64,000 nt of DNA, from NCBI GenBank assembly GCA_937951895.1, contig CALFER010000103.1, positions 10,947-74,946 of the forward strand. The letters are read 5' to 3'. The stretch comes from an uncultured bacterium. GTDB taxonomy: Bacteria > CSSED10-310 > CALFER01. The notes under the pieces were generated by a model. It was not told the origin of the DNA. It searched no databases and saw only the letters and a program-made list of their open reading frames with translations. Shown one piece after another: positions 33,400-42,300 of this stretch. Made by a program: the position numbers and the translations under genes. Numbering within the stretch: the stretch's first letter is position 1; each line of letters starts with the position of its first letter.

Positions 33400-36036
33400 A
33401 TGGAGATGCATGCCACCGATACGACTCCTCCGCGGGAAGATCTCGATCTGCTGGGTGCGGATACGGATGCGGATGCGGGGCGGATATTCAGCCGTCGTCT
33501 TCATGCCTGGCACTGGGTTCTCTTTGCCCTGATTGCTGCGGTCGCGTTCGGCATTCGTTTTTACAGAGTCGGAGATGTCCCCGCGGGATTGTATTGCGAT
33601 GAAGCCGGTCTGGGTTACAACGCGTTTGCTCTCGCCAACTATGGAATCGATGAGAACGGTGTTCGATGGCCATTGTTCTCATGGTCGTTCGTCAGCTACA
33701 AGAACCCGGTTTTCATATATGCCGCCATGTTTCCGATCAAAGTATTCGGACTGTCCGAGATGTCGCTCCGACTCACAAGCGTGCTGTTCGGATGGGTCAC
33801 CGTCCTGGCGTTGTTCTGGATGCTCACTGAGTTGTGGGGAGCCACGTCTGCTCTCTTCGGCAGTTTTCTGCTCGCGGTGACTCCATGGCACATCCACATG
33901 AGTCGGATTGCCTTCGAGTTGATTTCATTCCCTTGCCTGTTCATGATCGGGATGGTGTTTCTGGTCCGGGCCATTCGTCGCGGCGGTTTCAACTGGGCAG
34001 TCGCCATGTTCTTTTTCGGATTGACGCCCTACAGCTATGCCATCGCGAATCTTTTTGTTCCCCTCTTCCTGGGAGGGGTGTTCGTCCTTTTCTTCAAGGA
34101 AATTCTCAAACACAAAATCAGCTTTTTCGCCGGAATCGTGGTTATTCTTCTGACAGTGGCTCCATTTGTGCATTTCAACCTGACGAAACCTCGAACAGAC
34201 CAGTATTTCAAACGCAATTCCTGGGTCACACAAGCGAAACCGCTGAAAGAAAAAGCGGACATCTTCCTGAGAAACTACCAGGGATATTACGGTGCCGATT
34301 TTCTGTTCCGCAAGGGTGATCCGTTGATCCGTCATTCAGTCAGTGGTCATGGAGAACTGTACTGGTCGTTCCTTCCTCTGATAATCGGAGGGCTCGGACT
34401 GATTTCATGGACGCCTTCCCGATTTCGGTTGATGATGCTCTGGTGGCTTCTGACATTCCCCATCGGAGCTGCGTTGATGCATGAGGAAATGTCGGCGACT
34501 CGATCGATCATCGGCAGTCCACTGCCCGCGATCCTGGGTGCATTCACCTGTGTAACCGTGTTGTCCTGGATCATGCGAATCCGCTGGCGATGGCTCGCAA
34601 TCCTCATCGCTTTATCGCTGACCGGCTTTCTTCTGATCTGCATCGTGCGCGATGTGCGTGCGTACCAGACTCGATACTTCGACAGTTACTATAAACAGTC
34701 CGCTCGCGGTATCTATGGCTTCCAGTACGGGTATCGCGAACTGTATGAGTATATGGAATCAGTGAAGGACGACTATCCTCAACGCTTCCTGACTGCCACC
34801 GATGTCAACATGCCGTACATCTTTGCGCTGTTCTACACCCGAAAAGATCCACATGATTGGGTCAACGGTCGCAGAACCGGCTATCAGGAGTTCAAACCGG
34901 ATGAATTCAGACGATATGAAGTCGATAAACCCACTCTGTTCGCAGTTCGACCCAATGAGGTGAATTACTTCGAGGAATATGACGTCAAAAGAGAGATCAT
35001 CGGTCCCGATGGAGTCACCGAGTTTGTCATCATCGATCTGAAAAAAAGAAAGCAGTTCCTGACGGATTGGAGCGCTCTCGGGTTGTTCGGAACCCCGCGC
35101 GAGGAGTTTTTCTCGCAATCGGAACTTGATTTTTCAACCGATTCCGATCGGAACTATGATGGATTGCATGGGCCGATTCAATGGCAGCGCATGGACAATC
35201 AGTTCATCAACGTGGATCTGAACGGTTTCTTTGCCCGCAAGGACCCGCAAGCGCAGAACAACCCCGAGGAATGCTGCGGCAAAGCCTGCACATACATCCA
35301 GATTTCGCAGACTCAGCACGCACGGATTGAAGTCTTCGGGTCGCCCGACCCGTTCGAAATCACCATCAACGGGCAGGTGGTTCTCGAAAAGACAGTCCTT
35401 CAGTCGACGCGTGTCGATACGCGGGATTGTGTTCTTGTGGAAGGCTGGAATCAGGTGTTCGTGCGATCTTGTGAGGGTGTCGGAGATTGGTATTTTACAC
35501 TCCGCCTGATCGATCTGGAAGGCAGAAGTATCGAACTGGAGCACCAGCAGAGCTATCCGCCCGCGGATTTCGATCTGAACCGGATTCGTGAATCATCCGG
35601 GAAGATAACACAACCCGATGCGGGCGATGCAGGCGGAGACGCTCGGAAACTCATGACGGAGCACCGGATATGTACAGGCGACGATGTCGATACATACTGC
35701 TGGAAAACAGAGGACATCGAGGCGAATGTCACTGCGAAAATCACGTTTTCCGGGGCATTCTCCGGGACCGGCCTCTCGGCGGAACTCTGGGTGAATGGTC
35801 GAATCAACATTCCGATCGAGTATAAGCACGTGCCGACACAATCGACCTGGAAGGGCGACGGGGCACAACTGGTATTCATCCCGGAGGATGATTCGCCATC
35901 GGTGCCGGGCAGTTTTCTGCTCGAGATCGAACCGGGGCGCCTCCCGGTGAAAGGACCGCTCGAACTGTGCATGGTTGTTATCAACGGAGCACCGGAGAGT
36001 TGTTTTCATCTCTTCCCTTCATCGTTTTCCCAATGA
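33400..36036 (+). CDS. PMT-like GT-C glycosyltransferase with C-terminal beta-rich domain
   Basis: About 878 residues from ATG 33400 (GGAG six bases upstream; GTG 33388 is an in-frame alternative). A cytoplasmic acidic tail is followed by the first membrane helix and the loop motif GLYCDEAGLGYNAFA near residue 66, typical of ArnT/PMT-type enzymes using polyprenyl-phosphate sugars. Around 11-12 membrane helices end near 420. The extracytoplasmic remainder (about 430-878) is beta-rich, with two cysteine-containing sandwich-like regions (ECCGKACTYIQIS; DDVDTYCWKTEDIEANVT). These may bind carbohydrate, but I do not recognise the fold. It heads the plus-strand run with flippase, methyltransferase and GT2. 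Confidence 0.82.
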   Translation: MEMHATDTTPPREDLDLLGADTDADAGRIFSRRLHAWHWVLFALIAAVAFGIRFYRVGDVPAGLYCDEAGLGYNAFALANYGIDENGVRWPLFSWSFVSYKNPVFIYAAMFPIKVFGLSEMSLRLTSVLFGWVTVLALFWMLTELWGATSALFGSFLLAVTPWHIHMSRIAFELISFPCLFMIGMVFLVRAIRRGGFNWAVAMFFFGLTPYSYAIANLFVPLFLGGVFVLFFKEILKHKISFFAGIVVILLTVAPFVHFNLTKPRTDQYFKRNSWVTQAKPLKEKADIFLRNYQGYYGADFLFRKGDPLIRHSVSGHGELYWSFLPLIIGGLGLISWTPSRFRLMMLWWLLTFPIGAALMHEEMSATRSIIGSPLPAILGAFTCVTVLSWIMRIRWRWLAILIALSLTGFLLICIVRDVRAYQTRYFDSYYKQSARGIYGFQYGYRELYEYMESVKDDYPQRFLTATDVNMPYIFALFYTRKDPHDWVNGRRTGYQEFKPDEFRRYEVDKPTLFAVRPNEVNYFEEYDVKREIIGPDGVTEFVIIDLKKRKQFLTDWSALGLFGTPREEFFSQSELDFSTDSDRNYDGLHGPIQWQRMDNQFINVDLNGFFARKDPQAQNNPEECCGKACTYIQISQTQHARIEVFGSPDPFEITINGQVVLEKTVLQSTRVDTRDCVLVEGWNQVFVRSCEGVGDWYFTLRLIDLEGRSIELEHQQSYPPADFDLNRIRESSGKITQPDAGDAGGDARKLMTEHRICTGDDVDTYCWKTEDIEANVTAKITFSGAFSGTGLSAELWVNGRINIPIEYKHVPTQSTWKGDGAQLVFIPEDDSPSVPGSFLLEIEPGRLPVKGPLELCMVVINGAPESCFHLFPSSFSQ

Positions 36037-36080
36037 CCAATGACCGGATGCTTTCGAATCGGGTTGGAACCGCTGACTGA

Positions 36081-37592
36081 ATGATGAAATCGGCAGCTTC
36101 CGGATTCCTCGCATTATCGGCGGCCAAACTGGCCTTCATGCTCTCAGGATACGCCATCTACTTTTTCCTTCCTCGGATCTTGAACGACCCAGCGGCATTC
36201 GGTCAGTTCGGCGTGGCTCTCGGCTATCTCAACGTCTTCAACATGACCGTCATCGTCGGCACGATCCAGGCGGTGTCCCGGTTCGTGTCGTCCGGTGAAT
36301 ACTCGGAGTCCAGCATTCGTCGTACGGCGTTGTCGTTTCAATTCGGATTCGGGTGGATTCTTTGTGCCGCAATCATCCTGACCGCACCTTGGATCGCAGG
36401 TGTATTGAAGGATCCCGGCCTGGTGCGTCTGATTCGGATCGGTGCATTGCTTCCATGTGTGTATGCATTGTATGGAGTCGTGATGGGGGAGTTGAACGGT
36501 CGGAAGCTGTTCGCTCGTCAGTCAGCGCTGGATGTTTCGTTCGCGCTCCTGAAAACGATTCTCGTTCTGGCATTCGCGTTTTTCGGCGACGGTGTGCCCG
36601 GGGCATTTCTGGGATACCTGCTCGCATCCCTGGTCATCATCATCATCGGATTCCTGGTGTTACTCAGGGTGCCGGCGCGAGCCATCGGGAGTATGTTCTC
36701 CTGCCGGATCCTGATCAACTTTCAGTGTGCGACAATGCTGATCACCCTGTTCAATAATCTCTTGCTCAATCTCGACCTGTTTGCAGTCAAAGCACTGATG
36801 CCGGCGGAGTGCTCGGGGGAAGCGGCAGGTTTTTACACGGCGGCTCAGACTTTTTCCAGAATCCCATACATCTGCGTCGTCGCAATCGGGCTCGTGGCCT
36901 TCCCGCTCATTTCTTCAAGCCGAATGGAAAGGGATCCCAGAAAGACAACAGTGCGTGCTGAGCGGATTCTGAGAGTCACCTTGCTGTACAGTTGTCTGAT
37001 CGCGACCGGAATCGCGGCGCTTGCACCCGAATTGCTTCAATTGGTCTATCCGAAAGCGTATATGGAGGGACGGCACGTGCTCAGAATCCTGCCGATCGGC
37101 GAGGTATTCTACTCGATGATGTTTATCTCGTTCATCCTTCTAACCGGAAGCGGCCTGCCGACACGACCCATCCGAACAGCCGTTCTGACGATCGGATTGG
37201 AAGTCTTCGGGTTGGCGGTCCTGGTGCCGGTTTACGGTATCGAAGGCGCTGCGATCGGTGCGGGTGTGTTCTGGTTGATCGGTATGGTGATGGCCTTTCG
37301 AGATCTCAGACGTTCCGGCTTCACACTCCTCAGATCCTCGACGTGGATCAACACCTGTATGGCAGGCGCGTCGGTGTATGCGGTGGGATACTTTCTTCCG
37401 TTGACGGGTTTTCTGAAACTTGCGGTCGCAGTTCCGCTTATGGTTATGGTGTACAGTCTCGTGTTGATCATCAGGAGGGAAATCGCATGGAGACATCTTT
37501 TCGGTATTCGTGCCATGCTTCACTCCGGCTCGGATCTTCCTGAGAGGTGTTACGAGGTATCGACCGATGGGGAAGGGGGGTATTCTGGATGA
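36081..37592 (+). CDS. Wzx/MATE-type polysaccharide flippase
   Basis: 503 residues with about 14 hydrophobic helices and few charged stretches. The N-terminal pattern AKLAFMLSGYAIYFFLPRIL...FGQFGVALGYLNVF and central GEAAGFYTAAQTFSRIPYI are typical of the polysaccharide biosynthesis/MurJ-like branch of the MOP superfamily. These proteins flip lipid-linked oligosaccharides across the cytoplasmic membrane. Its stop overlaps the methyltransferase start by ATGA, so both are coupled. Confidence 0.88.
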   Translation: MMKSAASGFLALSAAKLAFMLSGYAIYFFLPRILNDPAAFGQFGVALGYLNVFNMTVIVGTIQAVSRFVSSGEYSESSIRRTALSFQFGFGWILCAAIILTAPWIAGVLKDPGLVRLIRIGALLPCVYALYGVVMGELNGRKLFARQSALDVSFALLKTILVLAFAFFGDGVPGAFLGYLLASLVIIIIGFLVLLRVPARAIGSMFSCRILINFQCATMLITLFNNLLLNLDLFAVKALMPAECSGEAAGFYTAAQTFSRIPYICVVAIGLVAFPLISSSRMERDPRKTTVRAERILRVTLLYSCLIATGIAALAPELLQLVYPKAYMEGRHVLRILPIGEVFYSMMFISFILLTGSGLPTRPIRTAVLTIGLEVFGLAVLVPVYGIEGAAIGAGVFWLIGMVMAFRDLRRSGFTLLRSSTWINTCMAGASVYAVGYFLPLTGFLKLAVAVPLMVMVYSLVLIIRREIAWRHLFGIRAMLHSGSDLPERCYEVSTDGEGGYSG

Positions 37593-38197
37593 ACCGGGTT
37601 CCTTTGGGCAATCAATACAATAAATACGATTCAAAAAACCCGGTGACGAAATGGCTGATGACCGGATTTCTGGAGGCGTTCGACCGGGCGACGGATGTCA
37701 TCGAGCGTCCGGATTCCGTCCTTGAGATCGGCTGCGGAGACGGAGTCATGCTGGAGCGTGTGAGGCGGCGATGGAAGCCCATGCCTGTCGCATGCGGGTT
37801 GGATCTCGGATTTGAGGAACTGAAGCGGGCCATGAATCGGGCGCAGGCATCGTGTTTTACGCAGGCTTCGTGCGGGGCTGTCCCGTTTCGCGACAGATGT
37901 CACGACCTGGTTCTGGCACTCGAAGTGCTCGAACATCTCACGGATATCCGAACCGGGTTGGAAGAACTTGATCGTGTGGGCCGCCGGGACTTTATCATCA
38001 GCGTACCATGGGAACCGGTCTGGAGGATCGGTAATGTGATCTCGGGGCGCTACATCCAGGATCTGGGTAACACACCCGGACATGTTCAGCACTGGTCCCG
38101 CCGGGCAATTCTCCGGTTACTCGACGAATACTTCCGAATTGTGATGGTACTCAAACCGTTTCCATGGACGATGGTGGTTTGCCGGAAAAAGGACTGA
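37589..38197 (+). CDS. class I SAM-dependent methyltransferase
   Basis: 202 residues from ATG 37589, overlapping the flippase stop. The SAM-binding motif I is VLEIGCGDGVMLERV, followed by the acidic loop CGLDLGFEEL and the VLALEVLEHL motif of Methyltransf_11 proteins. The substrate is unknown; the position between a flippase and a GT2 suggests modification of a glycan or its lipid carrier. Confidence 0.85.
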   Translation: MNRVPLGNQYNKYDSKNPVTKWLMTGFLEAFDRATDVIERPDSVLEIGCGDGVMLERVRRRWKPMPVACGLDLGFEELKRAMNRAQASCFTQASCGAVPFRDRCHDLVLALEVLEHLTDIRTGLEELDRVGRRDFIISVPWEPVWRIGNVISGRYIQDLGNTPGHVQHWSRRAILRLLDEYFRIVMVLKPFPWTMVVCRKKD

Positions 38198-38274
38198 ATC
38201 CGGGAGATTTCTATGGTTCGCCATCCCGAATGATGTATAATGAAGGTGCCAGAGACATTCACAACGAGGTGTCT

Positions 38275-38988
38275 ATGAACTCTGATTACTCGATTTCAAT
38301 GGTTTTTCCGGCTTACAACGAACAGGACAACCTGGATCGATTGCTTGCCGAGGCCGATGCGGCGGCTCGCAGGGTTTCGTCCGATTACGAGATCATCGTC
38401 GTGGATGATGGCTCGCTGGATGACACTCCGAATGTGTTGAAACGTCTTCAGACGCAATATGCCAATCTTGTTGTCTATACACACACCCCCAACCGCGGCT
38501 ATACCGCAGCTCTGCGGACCGGTTTCACGAACGCACAAAAGCCCCTGATTTTTTACTCGGATTCCGACTGTCAGTTCAAGTTGGATGAGATCGATCTGCT
38601 ACTGCCGTACACTCGGGATTTCGATCTGGTGGTGGGATATCGGAAAGATCGACAGGATCCATGGATTCGAAAATTCGTTTCGCGTTGCTTCAATCGGATG
38701 TCTCACGCGGTCTTCAAGTTCACCGTTCGGGATGTGGATTGTGCATTCAAGTTTTTCCGCAGGGAAGTGTTCGACAGGATCAAGATCAATTCGGAGCACT
38801 TTATGGTGGATACTGAAATCATGGCCAAAGCGGTTGTGTATGGATTCAGAGTCAAAGAAATCGGTGTCACGCACCTGCCGCGTCATGCCGGTCAGACTAC
38901 TGTCAAGCCATCGGCCGTCTATCGCACCATTCTGGGAATGATTCAGTTGCACAAAGAACTTCAGCAGATCAAACAATCCCTCAGATAA
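38275..38988 (+). CDS. family 2 glycosyltransferase (DPM1-like, soluble)
   Basis: 237 residues from ATG 38275 with GAGGTG upstream. The GT-A signature runs SMVFPAYNEQDNLDRLL, YEIIVVDDGSLDDT and the metal motif FYSDSDCQF, then DVDCAFKFFRREVF and HFMVDTEIMAKA as in polyprenyl-phosphate mannose/glucose synthases. No membrane segment is present, unlike the other GT2 in the locus. It likely makes a lipid-linked sugar donor for the GT-C enzymes. Confidence 0.88.
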   Translation: MNSDYSISMVFPAYNEQDNLDRLLAEADAAARRVSSDYEIIVVDDGSLDDTPNVLKRLQTQYANLVVYTHTPNRGYTAALRTGFTNAQKPLIFYSDSDCQFKLDEIDLLLPYTRDFDLVVGYRKDRQDPWIRKFVSRCFNRMSHAVFKFTVRDVDCAFKFFRREVFDRIKINSEHFMVDTEIMAKAVVYGFRVKEIGVTHLPRHAGQTTVKPSAVYRTILGMIQLHKELQQIKQSLR

Positions 38989-39038
38989 GCTGACGGACTC
39001 CTCACATCGTTTCGTGCCGCGCAGGCGAAGAGGGATGA

Positions 39039-39221
39039 TTACGGTTTCGGCTGTTCATCGGAAGGCGGGAGCTTGGGTTTATCGTCTTCCGACAGGGACT
39101 TTTTCAGGTTTTTAAATGCCTGCCCGATACTGGTTCCGATTTCGGGTAACCGTTTCACGCCGAAAATCATGATCACGATTGCCAGTATCAGTAAGATTTC
39201 GCCGAATGATGGTCTCCACAT
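39039..39221 (-). CDS. tatA: Sec-independent translocase subunit TatA
   Basis: 60 residues from ATG 39221. One N-terminal membrane helix (FGEILLILAIVIMIFG), the hinge KRLPEIG and the amphipathic helix TSIGQAFKNLKKSL are followed by an acidic Pro-rich tail; this is the complete TatA/E layout. It forms the pore for folded-protein export. tatB and tatC are not adjacent. No strong ribosome site was seen; CAGAG lies just upstream. Confidence 0.9.
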   Translation of the reverse strand: MWRPSFGEILLILAIVIMIFGVKRLPEIGTSIGQAFKNLKKSLSEDDKPKLPPSDEQPKP

Positions 39222-39267
39222 ACTCTGAATTCTACTCCCGCCCCGGCCGCTCCGCAATGACAAACCG

Positions 39268-39300
39268 GAAAAAAAATCCGGGGATGCACGCATCCCCGGA
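39268..39300 (-). terminator. intrinsic terminator of the metallopeptidase gene
   Basis: Ten-base perfect stem TCCGGGGATG/CATCCCCGGA with a four-base loop, followed on the minus strand by a run of eight or nine T. It lies just behind the peptidase stop and before tatA. Confidence 0.85.
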
Positions 39301-39342
39301 AACACAAGGAGGAAAACGAATCAGGGTGAATCACCCCAAGAA

Positions 39343-42300
39343 TCAGCGATAGCTGAACTCCACATAGACATAGTTGCTCAGCAACTGGTACGTCTGCGGT
39401 TGACACAGGATGTAATGGAAGAGTATCCCCTCAGCCTGTCCGTCGACCTGAGGCCAGAGGAAGTTGAAGATCGTTGTTACCGACTGACCCGGTTCGATCA
39501 TGCGTTGCATCCGATCGAGATCCTGTTGCCAGGACGGATAAAACCAGAAGTTTCCGTAAACTTCCAGAAGGAGGTATTCGTCGACCAGAATGGCCGCGCC
39601 GGAGTTGTCGACCTGCGTTGCGAGCAGGAATGGATCACCCGCGTGAAACTCGGTTCGCGAAAGCAGCAGATTGACGGAGAGTCCTCCGGAGGATGATGTC
39701 GGTGTTGGAGACGGCAGCATCGTGGTCGGTGTGGGTGTCGGAGGAACCGGCGTGTTGGTGGGTTCTCCCGGGGCAGTTGTCGGAGTCGCGGTCGGTGGAG
39801 GTGGAGGGGTGAACGTGGGGGGAACATGGGTCGGTGTCGTTGTCGAGGGCGGGAATGTCGCCGTGGGAGGCGGAGCAGTCGGCGTCGGTTGTCCGGACAT
39901 GTACACCGACATCGTATCCGACGCGGAACAGCCGGTGTAATCCGGACTCCCCGAACATCGGATCTCCAGTGTATACGTCGTGGATTCCGTCGGGTAAACC
40001 GTTACCGTCGATCCGGCCGACCACGTGCCGGCGCCGAGTTCACCTCCGCGCCAGCGATAGGCTATACCGGCCACGCAGTTGGCGATCGATGAACCTGAGC
40101 CATTGAGAACGACCGCGCTTCCGGCGGGTGAGGTGACATCCTGGCCGGCATTTGCGTAAGGACCTGAGCATTCGAAGGAATCGCATTCCGGTGGAGAATC
40201 GGAAACCAGCTTGAAGTCATCGATGTTCCATCCGCCAAAGGTGACTCCTCCATCCGAAACCAGTTCAAACTTGATCTGTACCGACGGATTGTTGTCGGCA
40301 ATCGCTGAAATGTCGTAATCGACGGGCATCCACGCGGTATCCACGTGGTCGCTGTTCTGCGCATTCTGCCAGATCTGCTCATTGTTCACGTATACGGTAG
40401 CCTGATCGTAAATGCCTTCTTCGACACTCAGCCAACGGCGGAACTGCAACCGGACTCCGGATTTTCCCGTGCAATTGATCACCGGCGACAGCAGATAGTT
40501 GTTCACATAGTTCTTGTAGTTGCCGTCATATCCTTCGTATCCGAGATCATTACCCCAGACATTCACTCCTTCAAATGCACTCGATGGATCATACTCACTC
40601 GTGCCGGTGCAGGACCCTCGTTGCCAATCGTCCTGCGTTGCGACCTGGACATGCGTCCATCCCTCGTCCGATGTGCCTTCGAATCCGGTCGAATAGAATG
40701 TTTCGATCCCTCCGGACTGGCCGAGCTGCAACGGAATCAGCAATGCACCTGTCGGGCCTCCGCATGCGGAGGGGATCAGAGTCAGAGATGTCAGATCGGG
40801 GCATTCGTGCGTCATATCCACGATGAATTCGAATGTTGCGGAAGCCGTTGCGTTGAAACTGAGATCGCCGAGGGATTGCGGGCTGGAGACGACATGGATG
40901 AGATTATCCGGTGAACTCAGGTTCGCTGTGACGTCGTATGCGGTAATCGGGGAACTGTTTCGGATTGTGATGCTGATCTGGACCCGTTCGCCGGATTCTG
41001 GCGATCCGTCCGAATCTCCGGAATCCGAAATCACATCGGCGTTAGCGAAGGTCAGAGACGGTTGCGCAACTGTCACGACGACGGTGTCGCGGCCCTGGCA
41101 GAGATACCCGGAGGCATTGACTGTCAATGTATAGGTTGTGGTCTGCGAGACACACGCCATCGGATTGGCGATGTTCGGATTGTCAAGGCCGGTAGTCGGA
41201 GACCATTGATAGGTATATCCCGAGACAGGAGCGGCTCCGATCTGGACGCAGTGCCCGGCGCACGTGAACTGATCGAATCCGGCATTTGTCGGAGGCGAAT
41301 CGATGGTGACGGTGACCGTATCCGATCCCACACAGCCGATGCTGTCGGTCACGAACACCGTGTAGGTTGTCGTCTGGTTCGGGCTGACCGACGGATTGGA
41401 ACTCGAGAAGTTGCCGGGTGTCCACAGATAGGTGAAGGGCGGAGTGCCGCTCGAGGCCGTCGGATTGCCTCCGATTGTCACCGCCTGTCCCGGACAGGTC
41501 TCCTGGTTGCCCCCGGCATCGACCAGCGGCGGGTTGGCGCATCCCGTGATCTCGACAGCCTGACAGGTCGAAAAAGCCGACACGCAAGCGTCGTTCGATC
41601 CGACAGCCTGGACGGCGTAGTAATAGGTAAAGTCATTCGCAACGGAACTGTCGACATATTGCGTCGTCGAACTCGTTCCGATCAGAGTCATCCCGAAATT
41701 ACATCCGACCGTGTTTCGAAAAATCCGGTAGGTCGAGGCGTTCGGTACGGATGACCAGGAAACGGTTGCCGAGTCATCTCCGGGAATGACGGCGAGCGTG
41801 GGTGTCGATATCGTGGGGCAGGTGGTGTAACAGGCCGGTTGCGTGCCGCATGCAATTCCATGGTCGTTGAAGGCGTTCCAGAGTTCGCATCCATGAGGCG
41901 TGCCGTCTGCGAGATTCCCGTTGTCGTCGTCAGCGAAGATCCAGGTCTGATAATAGTTCGCACTCCCGCACCCATTGATCGTGGCACTCGGATTACACGT
42001 CCCGCCGGACTGGATCTGGTAGGCCGCTCCTGCGCTTCCCATCGTTTCGAAGAACAGACGATTGGCGTGTTCCCATCCGGCCTTTCCTCCCATCTGGGTG
42101 GCGAGTTTATTAGCGGCATCCCAGATGGCGCCTGCGGCGATGAGGGCTTCACAATGTCCCTCGTATCCCATGATCCCGTCGTACCCGTAATACGGGCAGC
42201 TCCAGCGGTCGCAATTGGCCGGCGCCGACGTGATGTTGGACGGTCGAACGAACGGTCTCACACCGGCGTCACGAACACCGGTGCAGGTCGAATCGCAACC

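Noticed and set aside
38234..38240. TATAAT-like hexamer before the second GT2 gene
   Set aside because: No acceptable -35 element at 16-18 bases; the gene is probably read from the upstream flippase-methyltransferase transcript.
39671..39940. Gly/Val-rich open frame with repeat-like pattern on the plus strand
   Set aside because: It is the antisense of the Thr/Pro linker of the metallopeptidase.
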